The notes under the pieces were generated by a model. That model was not told the origin of the DNA. It worked only from the letters and a program-made list of their open reading frames with translations, and did not search any database. The position numbers and the translations under genes are program-made. From Clostridium_AI sp002297865 (GTDB lineage Bacteria; Bacillota; Clostridia; Lachnospirales; Lachnospiraceae): a stretch of DNA of 46,742 nt. The stretch's first letter is position 1. Each line of letters opens with the position of its first letter. The DNA lies in contig CALFNR010000192.1 in assembly GCA_937903005.1 (NCBI GenBank), positions 1-46,742 of the forward strand. Direction: 5' to 3'. Of this stretch, positions 37,001-45,523 are shown one piece after another.

Positions 37001-37870
37001 TTAGTTTGCTTTTCCAACAGAACCAAATAATTCCATTTTTTCTTTTACTGTAGCTTTGATAGCTTCTGCACCTGGTGCTAAAAGTTTACGAGGGTCGAAA
37101 CCTTTACCTTCTAAGTCTTTACCAGCTTCAATATATTTTCTTGTTGCATCAGCAAATGCTAACTGACACTCTGTATTAACGTTGATTTTAGCTACACCTA
37201 AGGAGATAGCTTTTTTAATCATATCTTCAGGAATACCTGTACCACCGTGTAATACTAAAGGCATATCCCCTGTTTCTTTCTGGATAGCCTCTAATGTTTC
37301 GAAGCTTAAACCAGCCCAGTTTTCTGGGTATTTTCCATGGATGTTACCAATACCAGCAGCTAACATTGTTACTCCTAAATCAGCAACCATTTTACATTCC
37401 TTAGGATCTGCACATTCGCCAGCTCCTATAACACCGTCTTCTTCTCCACCGATTGAACCAACTTCAGCTTCAAGAGAGATTCCTAAAACATCACAAGTGT
37501 TAACAAGTGCTGTTGTTTTCGCAATATTTTCTTCGATTGGGTAGTGAGAACCATCGAACATAATTGAAGAGAAACCAGCATTGATACAAGCCTTAGCACC
37601 TTCAAATGTACCGTGGTCTAAGTGAAGAGCAACTGGTACAGTAATGTTTAATTCTTCGATCATACCTTTAACCATACCTACGATTGTCTTGTAACCGCAC
37701 ATATATTTACCAGCACCTTCGGATACACCAAGGATAACTGGGGATTGTAATTCTTGTGCTGTTAAAAGAATTGATTTTGTCCACTCTAAGTTGTTAATGT
37801 TGAATTGACCTACTGCATATTTTCCTGCTTTAGCCTTTGTAAGCATTTCTTTAGCTGATACTAATGCCAT
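37001..37870 (-). CDS. fba: Class II fructose-1,6-bisphosphate aldolase
   Basis: 289 aa from ATG 37870, with GGAGG about 9 nt upstream; the ATG at 37885 overlaps that site and is rejected. It cleaves fructose-1,6-bisphosphate to dihydroxyacetone phosphate and glyceraldehyde-3-phosphate in glycolysis, using zinc. Visible family motifs: AVGQFNINNLEW, VALHLDHGTFEGAK (zinc ligand His and catalytic Asp), FDGSHYPIEENI, EAEVGSIGGEEDGV, GNIHGKY (zinc His), LVLHGGTGIPED and KINVNTECQLAF. Length is normal. A monocistronic unit with its own -10, leader hairpin and terminator. Confidence 0.96.
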   Translation of the reverse strand: MALVSAKEMLTKAKAGKYAVGQFNINNLEWTKSILLTAQELQSPVILGVSEGAGKYMCGYKTIVGMVKGMIEELNITVPVALHLDHGTFEGAKACINAGFSSIMFDGSHYPIEENIAKTTALVNTCDVLGISLEAEVGSIGGEEDGVIGAGECADPKECKMVADLGVTMLAAGIGNIHGKYPENWAGLSFETLEAIQKETGDMPLVLHGGTGIPEDMIKKAISLGVAKINVNTECQLAFADATRKYIEAGKDLEGKGFDPRKLLAPGAEAIKATVKEKMELFGSVGKAN

Positions 37871-37914
37871 AATAAATTCCTCCATATCTTTTTTGTATAA
37901 TGATTTATTCTAAA

Positions 37915-37932
37915 AAGAAGGTTATCCTTCTT
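37915..37932 (-). promoter_or_regulatory. Hairpin in the 5' leader of the aldolase gene
   Basis: AAGAAGG, 4 nt, CCTTCTT, followed on the minus strand by TTTAG (a T5 run including stem bases). It starts a few bases after the predicted transcription start, so it sits at the very 5' end of the mRNA. Either a 5'-stabilising stem or a small attenuator. Confidence 0.45.
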
Positions 37933-37945
37933 AGCAATCGCTCCT

Positions 37946-37951
37946 ATTATA
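37946..37951 (-). promoter_or_regulatory. -10 element of the aldolase promoter
   Basis: Perfect TATAAT on the minus strand, about 75 nt before the aldolase ATG. The sequence 17 nt further upstream (TTCCCT) is a poor -35. Confidence 0.55.
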
Positions 37952-37979
37952 ACCTATAACTTCTAAAAAGGGAATATAA

Positions 37980-38426
37980 TTACTGAAGGATTTTACTAAT
38001 TACTTGATTTACCAAGCTACCATCGGCTTTTCCCTTAACCTTTGGCATCAAAACTTTCATTATTTTACCCTTTTCTTTCATGGTAGCGGATTCTAATCCA
38101 AGCTCGGCAATGCAGTTTTTTATTTCTGCCTCAATTTCAGCTTCATCCATCATTTTAGGAGCAAATTCGCTGTATACAGCAATTCTTGTTTTGCACTCCT
38201 CAATAATATCTGTTCTGTCAGCAGGAGTTAATTCCAAAGTCTCTTTCATTTGTTTGATTTCCTTTAAAACGACTTCATTTTCTTCTTCCACTGTCAAATC
38301 AGCACGCTTATCAATTGCTTTGTTCTTTAAAGCGGTAAGCAAAGCAGATAAAGCATCTTTTCTAGGCTTATTCTTATCCTTCATCGCTTGCATCATTAAA
38401 GACCTTACTTCATCAATACGACTCAC
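37980..38426 (-). CDS. YqeY/GatB-like protein
   Basis: 148 aa from GTG 38426, chosen because AAAGGAGG lies 7 nt upstream and this gives the standard family length; a longer frame would place that site inside the coding part. All-helical, with the family features VSRIDEVRSLMMQAMKDKNKPRKDALS-type opening (shown here only in part: DEVRSLMMQAMKD), ALKNKAIDKR, EIKQMKETLE, and C-terminal GKIMKVLMPKVKGKADGS. The C-terminal part resembles the tail domain of GatB, the tRNA amidotransferase subunit. Function unproven, perhaps tRNA related. It follows the Mrp-like gene by about 80 nt and may share its transcript. Confidence 0.9.
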   Translation of the reverse strand: MSRIDEVRSLMMQAMKDKNKPRKDALSALLTALKNKAIDKRADLTVEEENEVVLKEIKQMKETLELTPADRTDIIEECKTRIAVYSEFAPKMMDEAEIEAEIKNCIAELGLESATMKEKGKIMKVLMPKVKGKADGSLVNQVISKILQ

Positions 38427-38509
38427 TGTAAATCCTCCTTTAAACATTAATTTATATTTCCACATTACAGTTCAAACTATGCAACATGAACCTTACATAA
38501 CCTTTCAGT

Positions 38510-39772
38510 TTAGTGACATCCTCCATCGCAGCCACAACCACAGCCGCAGTCATCAGAATCATGGCCAGAGCATGTAGACTGGCTTGATGGGATAACACCA
38601 CCATCTAGAAAACCAGCCACCGCTACATTAATGTCTCCTGTTTGTCCTGGAACAACTTGAATACCATTCTGTAACAATGCCATCATTGCACTCTGTCCGA
38701 TTCCACCACAGATTAATACATTTACGTTCTGGTCTTTCATCATCTGGCTTAGCTCGTCATGACCACTACCAGCAGCCGCAACATATTCTTTGCTTTCTAG
38801 CTGCCCATCCTGAATCTCATAAATTGCAAACTTTTCACAGCCACCAAAGTGCTGGAACACATTATCCTGGTCATCTGTTGTAACTGCGATTCTTAATACA
38901 TTGTTTGTCTGACTGTTCTCACAATCACCTTTTTCTGCTGGATATGTTTCCTCAATATACTCTGCCGCCTTGTCTAACCAATTTCCTTCAAGACTTTCCA
39001 CATCCTCTTTGTCAATTGTCTTTGCAATGGTCTGAGAAAGTGGCATCTCTGCTAATAACTTCAAATTATATTTTGATGCAACTTCATTAATTTTGCTTTC
39101 ACCAAATACATGAATTTTGTGATTACAGTTATCACATTCTACATAGCTGTAGTTTTCAATTAAACCGATAATTGGCACGTCCATTGCCTTAGCCATATTA
39201 ACTGCCTTACCAACAATCATAGATACCAGATCCTGTGGAGATGTTACGATGATGATTCCATCTAGAGGAATAGACTGGAATACTGTTAAAGGAACATCTC
39301 CCGTTCCAGGAGGCATGTCTACGAACATGTAATCAACATTTCCCCAAATCACATCACTCCAGAATTGCTTTACGGTTCCGGCAATCACTGGTCCTCTCCA
39401 GATAACTGGCATTTCCTCTTCTTCTAACAGAAGATTAACAGACATGATTTTTGTTCCGTTTTTACTTTCGATTGGGAAAATCCCCATTTCATTGCCTTGT
39501 GCTTTTTGATGTATACCAAATGCCTTTGGAATAGATGGACCTGTTACATCCGCATCCAAAATAGCAGTTTCATAACCTTTTTTTTGTAAGAGAACAGATA
39601 AGTACGACGTGATAAATGACTTTCCAACGCCTCCTTTACCACTAACTACACCAATCACTCGTTTTACGTTACTATATTGATTCATTGGCTCCAATAACTC
39701 TTCTTTTGATGGCTTTCTAGCGCTGCATGATTCCGAACAGCTGCCGCAGCTTCCACTACAAGATTCGCTCAT
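38510..39772 (-). CDS. Mrp/NBP35-type Fe-S carrier ATPase fused to a NifX-like domain
   Basis: 420 aa. A Cys/Ser-rich head (CSGSCGSCSESC, residues 5-16) precedes the P-loop ATPase: deviant Walker A VVSGKGGVGKS (about 42-52), LDADVTGPSIP, DMPPGTGD and TSPQDLVSM. A CDNC pair (about 213-216) matches the CXXC that binds the bridging Fe-S cluster in this family. Residues about 292-395 are a NifX/NifB-type domain (VLRIAVTTDDQDNVFQHFGG...), which in nitrogenase systems holds Fe-Mo precursor clusters. The tail is again Cys-rich (CGCGCGCDGGCH). It most likely carries Fe-S clusters to target proteins. The fusion and both metal-rich ends are seen in anaerobes. RBS AGGAGG before ATG 39772. Confidence 0.93.
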   Translation of the reverse strand: MSESCSGSCGSCSESCSARKPSKEELLEPMNQYSNVKRVIGVVSGKGGVGKSFITSYLSVLLQKKGYETAILDADVTGPSIPKAFGIHQKAQGNEMGIFPIESKNGTKIMSVNLLLEEEEMPVIWRGPVIAGTVKQFWSDVIWGNVDYMFVDMPPGTGDVPLTVFQSIPLDGIIIVTSPQDLVSMIVGKAVNMAKAMDVPIIGLIENYSYVECDNCNHKIHVFGESKINEVASKYNLKLLAEMPLSQTIAKTIDKEDVESLEGNWLDKAAEYIEETYPAEKGDCENSQTNNVLRIAVTTDDQDNVFQHFGGCEKFAIYEIQDGQLESKEYVAAAGSGHDELSQMMKDQNVNVLICGGIGQSAMMALLQNGIQVVPGQTGDINVAVAGFLDGGVIPSSQSTCSGHDSDDCGCGCGCDGGCH

Positions 39773-40075
39773 TTTTCTGCCTCCTATATTTTCTATTCAT
39801 AAACTGTTAGTTTTTTATCAAACTAAATAATATTATAACATAAATGCCTAAGAAATCTAGTATATTATATGAAACTTTCCACATTTCTCATTTTTTTCCA
39901 ATTCCTATTATGAGTGTTTATTTTTAGTTTGGTTGTAAGACATTTCTAATATACATGGTAAATCTGCTACTATTTACATTAAAAAAAATGTAGCATTCTG
40001 GGGTAAACTATGATAAAATGCTATTTGGTTATAATTTCGCTAAAAGAGGAAAGCCTTAAGTAATGGAGGACAAAT
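39773..40075. other. Divergent intergenic region, mrp-like gene / rpoD
   Basis: 303 nt, AT-rich. It holds the extended -10 of the mrp-like gene (39832-39840). On the rpoD side only weak candidates are visible: TATACA near 39950 with GTTTGG 17 nt upstream, and a TAAAAT near 40015 without a good -35. A GGAGG site lies 6 nt before ATG 40076. No RNA gene or repeat recognised. Confidence 0.5.
39832..39840 (-). promoter_or_regulatory. Extended -10 promoter of the mrp-like gene
   Basis: Minus strand TG-T-TATAAT, about 60 nt upstream of ATG 39772. No clear -35, as is usual for extended -10 promoters. Confidence 0.5.
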
Positions 40076-41182
40076 ATGAGTGAAACAGTTAAGGTGTTTG
40101 AACAAAAAATGAAAGACCTGGTTTCTTTTGCAAAAAAGAATAAAGGGATAATAGAAGTTGACAAAGTAAATGATTTCTTTAAGGAATTGAACCTCGATGT
40201 CAACCAGATAGATAAAATTTATGAATATTTAGAATCTCACAATATTCTGGTTCTAAATGTTGCAGATGATGATGATCCTGATGACGATGTACTTTTACAG
40301 ATTGAACAGGAAGATGAAATCAGTCCACTTGTGGATCCTTCTACAGCCTACATGTCAGATGACCCTGTGAAGTTATATTTGAAAGAAATCGGAAACTATC
40401 CGCTACTATCCATTCAAGAAGAAATTGAATTAGCTAAACGTATTGAAGCTGGCGACGAAGGTGCTAAGAAGATACTTGCTGAATCTAACTTAAGACTTGT
40501 TGTTAGTATTGCAAAACGTTATGTTGGTAGAGGATTATCTTTCCTAGACCTAATTCAAGAAGGTAACTTAGGTTTAATTAAAGCGGTTGATAAGTTCGAT
40601 TATTCAAAAGGTTATAAGTTCTCAACTTATGCTACCTGGTGGATTAGACAAGCAATTACAAGATCTATTGCTGACCAGTCAAGAACCATTCGTATTCCGG
40701 TTCACATGTCTGAAGTAATTAACAAGACTTACCGTGTATCACGTAATTTATTACAGGAGTTAGGACGTGAACCTACCGAAACAGAACTTGCAGAAGCAAT
40801 GAATCTTCCAATTGAAAAAGTTCGTGAAATTTTAAAAGTATCTTCTGACCCTATTTCACTTGATACACCAATCGGTGAAGAAGATGATAGTCATTTAGGT
40901 GATTTTATTAAAGATGAATCTATCGTAGGCCCTGAAGAAGCTGCTGCTTATTCCGTATTACAAGACCAGATTTCTAAGTTATTAGATACTCTTACAGAGC
41001 GTGAACAAAGAGTTCTAATCTTAAGATTTGGTTTAAAAGATGGACGTACAAGAACCTTAGAAGAAGTTGGTAAGGAATTTAACGTTACGAGAGAACGTAT
41101 TCGTCAGATTGAAGCAAAAGCACTTCGTAAATTAAGACATCCAAGCCGTGCTCGTATGTTAAAAGGATATGATATTAATTGA
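40076..41182 (+). CDS. rpoD: RNA polymerase primary sigma factor (sigma-70/sigma-A)
   Basis: 368 aa, the size of clostridial sigma-A. Region 1.1-like acidic N-terminus (about 1-80, ending DDDDPDDDV). Region 1.2 DPVKLYLKEIGNYPLLS. Region 2 with NLRLVVSIAKRYVGRG, FLDLIQEGNLGLIKAVDKFD and the -10 recognition and melting helix FSTYATWWIRQAITRSIAD. Region 3 MSEVINKTYRVSR. Region 4 LTEREQRVLILRFGL and the -35 helix-turn-helix TLEEVGKEFNVTRERIRQIE. All functional segments are complete. The usual clostridial neighbour dnaG is not upstream: the gene stands alone between a divergent mrp-like gene and a ROK regulator. Possibly a relocated or second primary-type sigma factor. Confidence 0.96.
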   Translation: MSETVKVFEQKMKDLVSFAKKNKGIIEVDKVNDFFKELNLDVNQIDKIYEYLESHNILVLNVADDDDPDDDVLLQIEQEDEISPLVDPSTAYMSDDPVKLYLKEIGNYPLLSIQEEIELAKRIEAGDEGAKKILAESNLRLVVSIAKRYVGRGLSFLDLIQEGNLGLIKAVDKFDYSKGYKFSTYATWWIRQAITRSIADQSRTIRIPVHMSEVINKTYRVSRNLLQELGREPTETELAEAMNLPIEKVREILKVSSDPISLDTPIGEEDDSHLGDFIKDESIVGPEEAAAYSVLQDQISKLLDTLTEREQRVLILRFGLKDGRTRTLEEVGKEFNVTRERIRQIEAKALRKLRHPSRARMLKGYDIN

Positions 41183-41194
41183 TTCTTAAGGTTT

Positions 41195-41238
41195 AAAAGC
41201 CCGAAACATTATTCTGCATATGATGTTTCAGGCTTTTT
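41195..41238 (+). terminator. Intrinsic terminator after rpoD
   Basis: AAAAGCC-C-GAAACAT, 12 nt, ATGTTTC-A-GGCTTTTT: a 14-pair stem with one mismatch and a T-run, starting 12 nt after the rpoD stop. The A-run on the left lets it also serve minus-strand transcripts of the convergent ROK gene, which ends at 41269. Confidence 0.85.
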
Positions 41239-41268
41239 ATATTAAAAATTTATATGCAATTAATACTT

Positions 41269-42480
41269 CTACCCTTCGTTTTCTTCAATGCTATTACGAA
41301 CCAAACGATTCCACTTAATCTCTCCATTAAAGAACTTTTCAAATACAATGGAAGATGCTCCTCGAAGACCTGCTAACGTTCCGAATGTCGATGTAACAAT
41401 TTCTACTTGCTTTCCTCTATTCATAAAAGTATATTCATTCACATTCTTTTGAATTAAATCTAATATATCCCTGGTAAACAGAGAACCTTCATTACCAAAT
41501 ATAATAATCTCAACATCAAACAAGTTTGTTAAGTTAGTAAGCCCTATAGAAACAGCACAAATAAACTCGTTTATTACATTAACGGCTGTTGCCTCTTTCT
41601 TTTCATAATGTTCCAATAGTTCGTCTAAACAACTTGTCCTACTTTTTGAAAGCAGAACTGGCAGACTTGCATATAATTCAAGGCATCCACGATTTCCACA
41701 GTCACATGGTTCTCCATTATAATCTATCGACATATGCCCTGCTTCTACTGCGAAACCGCGCCTTCCTGTAATAAGCTTACCTCCACTAATAACAGCAGTT
41801 CCAATACCATGGGTAATACCAATATATAAGTAATTACTGTTCTTTCTCCCATATCCATATAACTGCTCTCCTATAATAGCAGCTTGTGCATCATTGGATG
41901 CAAAAACGGGAATCTGAAATTCTTTCTCTAATATATCCTTAATTGGAACTTCTAAATCTCCTAAAAAATCTGTACTCCTCACTAATGTTCCTGTACAATT
42001 ATCCACTAAACCAACGGTTGCAATTCCTATCCCAATTACATATTGCCTCTTATCACCTAAGTAGTCTAATGCCTTCTGTATAAGGTTACAGACATCACTT
42101 ATGAATGTTGTTTTCACATTTGCTAAATCCAATTTGTATTGATCAACGTAAAATTCCCCATTTGCAATATCGGATAAGGAACAGATCAGCCGTTCTCTTG
42201 ATACAAAAATACCAACTGCAATGATTCGATTTCGAATTACACTAAGCATAATGGGTTTTGGTCCAGTACACCCCATATTTTCTTTACTGATCGCTTCGGA
42301 TTCACATATATATCCACTTTTTAGTAAATCATTTACAATATTCGTGATTGTCATTTTTGATAAGCCCAATTCCTTAGATAACTTAATCCTAGAGCAATCT
42401 CCGTTTAATGCTAAGTATTTAAGTACCTCACGTGTATTATTCTCCCTAAGATACTTTAAATTCTTCCCCTTCTTTTCCAT
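41269..42480 (-). CDS. ROK-family transcriptional regulator (NagC/XylR type)
   Basis: 403 aa from ATG 42480. The frame extends further up, but a sigma-A promoter occupies that extension (its apparent TTG start is part of the -35), so the start must be downstream; GTG 42489 is an alternative. An N-terminal winged helix-turn-helix (about 12-65: LALNGDCSRIKLSKELGLSKMTITNIVNDLL) is followed by a sugar-kinase-fold ROK domain with the ROK zinc motif CDCGNRGCLE and the sugar-site segment VEAGHM. Proteins of this type repress sugar-use genes until the cognate sugar or sugar phosphate binds. The effector is unknown; the neighbouring GH43 gene suggests plant pentoses. The ATP-binding site appears degenerate, as usual for regulators. 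Confidence 0.92.
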   Translation of the reverse strand: MEKKGKNLKYLRENNTREVLKYLALNGDCSRIKLSKELGLSKMTITNIVNDLLKSGYICESEAISKENMGCTGPKPIMLSVIRNRIIAVGIFVSRERLICSLSDIANGEFYVDQYKLDLANVKTTFISDVCNLIQKALDYLGDKRQYVIGIGIATVGLVDNCTGTLVRSTDFLGDLEVPIKDILEKEFQIPVFASNDAQAAIIGEQLYGYGRKNSNYLYIGITHGIGTAVISGGKLITGRRGFAVEAGHMSIDYNGEPCDCGNRGCLELYASLPVLLSKSRTSCLDELLEHYEKKEATAVNVINEFICAVSIGLTNLTNLFDVEIIIFGNEGSLFTRDILDLIQKNVNEYTFMNRGKQVEIVTSTFGTLAGLRGASSIVFEKFFNGEIKWNRLVRNSIEENEG

Positions 42481-42520
42481 CTTTTGCACCAAACCCTTTC
42501 GAACAACATATATACTTTTT

Positions 42521-42549
42521 ATTATATGCAATTCCTTCCTTTCAGTCAA
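42521..42549 (-). promoter_or_regulatory. Sigma-A promoter of the ROK regulator
   Basis: Minus strand TTGACT (42544-42549), 17 nt, perfect TATAAT (42521-42526). The predicted start of transcription is about 34 nt before ATG 42480. This element fixes the protein start downstream of it. Confidence 0.8.
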
Positions 42550-42618
42550 ATAGTGCTTTTTTATACTATTTGTATATAAGCTGCATATTTCAAAAGCTGA
42601 AGTTTTCTATATCATAAA

Positions 42619-42655
42619 AAGACTGTTACTCTCTTAATAAAGAAATAACAGCCTT
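42619..42655 (-). terminator. Terminator of the GH43 gene
   Basis: A 10-bp stem (42646-42655 with 42619-42628) with one pair that is G-U only in minus-strand RNA, followed on that strand by TTTTTATG. It lies about 150 nt after the GH43 stop. Confidence 0.75.
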
Positions 42656-42806
42656 ATGTGTTGCCACCATAACTTTTTACAGTATAGCAAATTATTCGTC
42701 AGTTTTCTACTTGATTTTATTGAAAGGTAATCGATACCTGCCACAAAATACTTTCATTTTGTGACAGACACCAATTTTTCTTTTATACTATTTATTTCGA
42801 TACTTC

Positions 42807-45212
42807 TTACTCAAGTGAATAGTTCATAGGTGCATTTTTATCACTACCTGCATTGACAACAAAGTTGATTGTTACAGTTCCACCAGGAGCTAATGTCGCA
42901 TCCCAAGATGGATTTTTAACTACAACCTTTGTACCTGTCTGACTTGCAAGTTCTGCTCCCCATAGACTTGTAATTGTATTATTATAATCAAATGATAATG
43001 TCCATCCGTTGAAGGTATGACTTGATTTATTAGATAAAACGATTTTTCCTTGGAAACCACTTCCCCAATCACTAACAATGCTGTATTCGCATGTTACACC
43101 TGCTGGAAGACCTGTTGTCCCTGATGGTATCTTGCTTGGTGCCACAGAAGGTGCTGTGCTTGGTTTTACGGACGGCACTACACTTGGTGTCACAGATGGG
43201 GCTGTACTCGGCGTCGCACTAATTGCTTCAAAAATAAATTGTTGATTTGGTGCTCCATATTTTGTCCACTGGCACACATTTGTTCCATCTTCTTTCCCAT
43301 GATTGTAGACATCTAGTACTTTTGTTCCATTACTTGCCTTCGTTCCTATCGTATAAATATTAGATGTTCCTGTTGGCTGTAAAATGAACTGCTGTGCATT
43401 TCCTGAGTATGCATTATAAATCTGGATGTTTGCACCATCCTCATCTACTCCATTTGCAACATCAATCATAAAGTTCCCTAAACCACTTGTTAATGTAAAA
43501 TAACCATTTTCTGTATTCTTTAGATACCATCTTTGTCCTGCTACGCCTGTTCCTGTACTAATCTCCACATTTGCACCGGCTTTTCCATCATTATTTGTTA
43601 CTTGCAGATATTTTTCAGAAAGTATATTTTTGATATAATACCATCCTTCTTTCAATTCTGCTGGTGCAACTGATGGCTTAACTGACGGGCTTATGCTTGG
43701 GACTGTTCCATTCGTACTGAACTGCCAGGAATCAACATTCACGTCTCCTGATGCAACAAAGAATACTTTTTTTGTTCCTGTTACTTTGTTAATGTTTGCT
43801 GTTACAGTTTTGTAAGTATTATTGCTTCCTGTTGCAGGGATTGTTACATAACCAATTGCTGTACCAGAAGCACTTCCGTCACAAATCTTAATGACAGCAC
43901 CATTTTGAGAAGCTGCTTTCATTGTAATGGCTGTTGCACCACTGTTGCCGAATGCTACACCAGATACTCCTGTCCAGTCACCTCTGTTATAAGATACAAT
44001 TGTATTAGCACCAGAACCATTTACAAGAATGCCACCTTGCCAAGCAATGGTAGCAGCTCTATTGGACACATAAGGATTTAGATTTTGAACTTGTGCAACT
44101 CCTTGCAGCGTTGCTTTTGCTTGTCCCAATGTACCGTTGCTATATGGCATTTCATTCACAAATGTTGTACGATATCCTAAACAGGAACCATATACTTGTT
44201 TATTTAATGTTTCTGAATGATAGAATATGTAATATTTATTCTTAAACGGAATAATTGTATGGTGATTGTTTCCACCATCACCTAAAAATTCACCCTGATT
44301 CTTAAAGCATACGCCTTTTGATGTAAATGGTCCCATTGGGCTATTGCTTGTCATATAAGCAATTCGCGCATTTCCTAAAGGTCCGCCTGACCAGTTGGTA
44401 CAATATGAGTAATAATATGTATTTCCAATCTTATTAATGCCTGAATCCTCAAATATCCAAGGTGCATCAATTGTTTGAGGTGTTCCAGCTAAACTTGTCA
44501 TATCTGCACCTAACTTAACAACACGTGCTGTCTTTGGATTCGATGCTTTTCCAGTTGGAACTCCTCCTCCAAAATACAAATATCCTGTACCGTCTGTATC
44601 AACCAGAACAGCGGGATCGAACAACCATGTAACACTATCTCCACCACAGTTTGGTGTTGAACGGGAAATTAATGCTTTTCCAATTGGATCTCTCCAAGGT
44701 CCCGTAGGAGAATCTGCCGTTAATACTCCAATTCCATTGGCATTATTTGCAAAATATAAAAAGAACTTTTCTTTGCCATTTATAGTTTTGTGTGCAGCGC
44801 ATGGTGCCCATGAGTTTCCAGCCCAGCTAGCAGCCCCTCCACTTCGTGCAACATTGATTGTACCGTGATCTGTCCAGTTCACTAAATCTGCAGATGACAT
44901 ACAATTAAGTTTCGTTATCTGTCCATATGAATTTTTGCTTGCATTTCCGGAAGTTACATCACCGTCATTGGTTGCATACACATAGACTCTCCCATTGTAC
45001 TCCATGACACCTGGATCTGCTGAAAATCGTTGTGTCTGACATGGGTTATTATAAGATATGTTTTTGTAGCCCTTTGCTAAAGTAACTGAATTAAAGACAT
45101 TGCTGGCATCTGCAGCTTCTACATCTACTGGCTTCCTAACATTAATGTCCGCGAAAGATGTTACCATAAGCCCGCATACCATGAGTGTCGATATCAGTTT
45201 CTTGAACCCCAT
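42807..45212 (-). CDS. Secreted modular GH43 glycoside hydrolase with CBM6, ricin-type and CBM2 modules
   Basis: 801 aa from ATG 45212 (AAGGAGTG upstream; the frame's earlier ATG lies ahead of a second Shine-Dalgarno). Signal peptide MGFKKLISTLMVCGLMVTSF, cleavage probably near residue 35. GH43 five-blade propeller at about 57-354, with the base Asp in FSADPGVMEYNG, a second Asp in WLFDPAVLVDTDG and YYIFYHSE. CBM6-like beta-sandwich at about 384-497 (ending VNVDSWQFS). Ricin/CBM13-like trefoil at about 517-665 with QRWYL and QQFIF repeats. A Pro-Ser-Val linker (about 668-694), then a C-terminal cellulose-binding CBM2 (SDWGSGFQGKI, FNGWTLSFDY, PSWDATLAPG). It probably removes arabinose from arabinoxylan, or cuts xylo- or arabino-oligosaccharides, while tethered to cell-wall polymers. 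The specificity cannot be fixed from sequence alone. Confidence 0.93.
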   Translation of the reverse strand: MGFKKLISTLMVCGLMVTSFADINVRKPVDVEAADASNVFNSVTLAKGYKNISYNNPCQTQRFSADPGVMEYNGRVYVYATNDGDVTSGNASKNSYGQITKLNCMSSADLVNWTDHGTINVARSGGAASWAGNSWAPCAAHKTINGKEKFFLYFANNANGIGVLTADSPTGPWRDPIGKALISRSTPNCGGDSVTWLFDPAVLVDTDGTGYLYFGGGVPTGKASNPKTARVVKLGADMTSLAGTPQTIDAPWIFEDSGINKIGNTYYYSYCTNWSGGPLGNARIAYMTSNSPMGPFTSKGVCFKNQGEFLGDGGNNHHTIIPFKNKYYIFYHSETLNKQVYGSCLGYRTTFVNEMPYSNGTLGQAKATLQGVAQVQNLNPYVSNRAATIAWQGGILVNGSGANTIVSYNRGDWTGVSGVAFGNSGATAITMKAASQNGAVIKICDGSASGTAIGYVTIPATGSNNTYKTVTANINKVTGTKKVFFVASGDVNVDSWQFSTNGTVPSISPSVKPSVAPAELKEGWYYIKNILSEKYLQVTNNDGKAGANVEISTGTGVAGQRWYLKNTENGYFTLTSGLGNFMIDVANGVDEDGANIQIYNAYSGNAQQFILQPTGTSNIYTIGTKASNGTKVLDVYNHGKEDGTNVCQWTKYGAPNQQFIFEAISATPSTAPSVTPSVVPSVKPSTAPSVAPSKIPSGTTGLPAGVTCEYSIVSDWGSGFQGKIVLSNKSSHTFNGWTLSFDYNNTITSLWGAELASQTGTKVVVKNPSWDATLAPGGTVTINFVVNAGSDKNAPMNYSLE

Positions 45213-45390
45213 AAAATTCACTCCTTCAATTTTATTCTCTTTCCTAGTTTCATCCTTTTTAATATACGATTCACTACCTCCTTTCATACTCCTTAAAAAT
45301 ATGCATTTTGTCATTTTCTTTCCATTCCTGCAATCTTACACATTGTATCCCTTTGCATATTCTGTAATTGGCACAAACAATCACAGTACT

Positions 45391-45419
45391 ATCATATAAC
45401 AAAATTCACCCTCAGACAA
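45391..45419 (-). promoter_or_regulatory. Candidate promoter of the GH43 gene
   Basis: Minus strand TTGTCT (45414-45419), 17 nt, TATGAT (45391-45396). The region between it and the AraC-type promoter is where an activator would bind. Confidence 0.55.
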
Positions 45420-45494
45420 TAACATCTAACCACCCTTTTCCCTACATGTTATGTAGTCAAATACTGCATTTTACCATGAAAAATCAATTACTTA

Positions 45495-45523
45495 TTGCAT
45501 TGAAATAGCTTTATTGTTACACT
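45495..45523 (+). promoter_or_regulatory. Candidate promoter of the AraC-type regulator
   Basis: TTGCAT (45495-45500), 17 nt, TACACT (45518-45523), about 80 nt before ATG 45604. Confidence 0.5.

Larger units (their letters stand above)
42481..42806. other. Intergenic region between ROK and GH43 genes
   Basis: 326 nt. Contents: ROK leader and promoter (42521-42549), the GH43 terminator (42619-42655) and a further perfect 8-bp hairpin CACAAAAT/ATTTTGTG at about 42741-42762, which lacks a U-run and could be an operator or part of the GH43 3' end. Nothing coding is seen. Confidence 0.5.

Noticed and set aside
37182..37544. 120-codon plus-strand reading frame
   Set aside because: Antisense to the highly conserved aldolase gene.
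38080..38577. 165-codon plus-strand reading frame
   Set aside because: Antisense to YqeY, whose family motifs, GTG start and ribosome binding site fit the minus strand.
42741..42762. Perfect hairpin CACAAAAT/ATTTTGTG as a ROK operator
   Set aside because: It lies over 190 nt upstream of the ROK promoter and behind the GH43 stop; no second copy seen, so no regulatory claim is made.
43130..43215. Short repetitive DNA in the GH43 gene
   Set aside because: It encodes the Pro-Ser-Val/Thr linker before the CBM2 module; in-frame low-complexity coding sequence, not an independent repeat element.
45230..45290. Leader peptide gene in front of GH43
   Set aside because: A strong ribosome binding site is present but the possible starts are badly spaced and the peptide is only about 16 codons without family resemblance.
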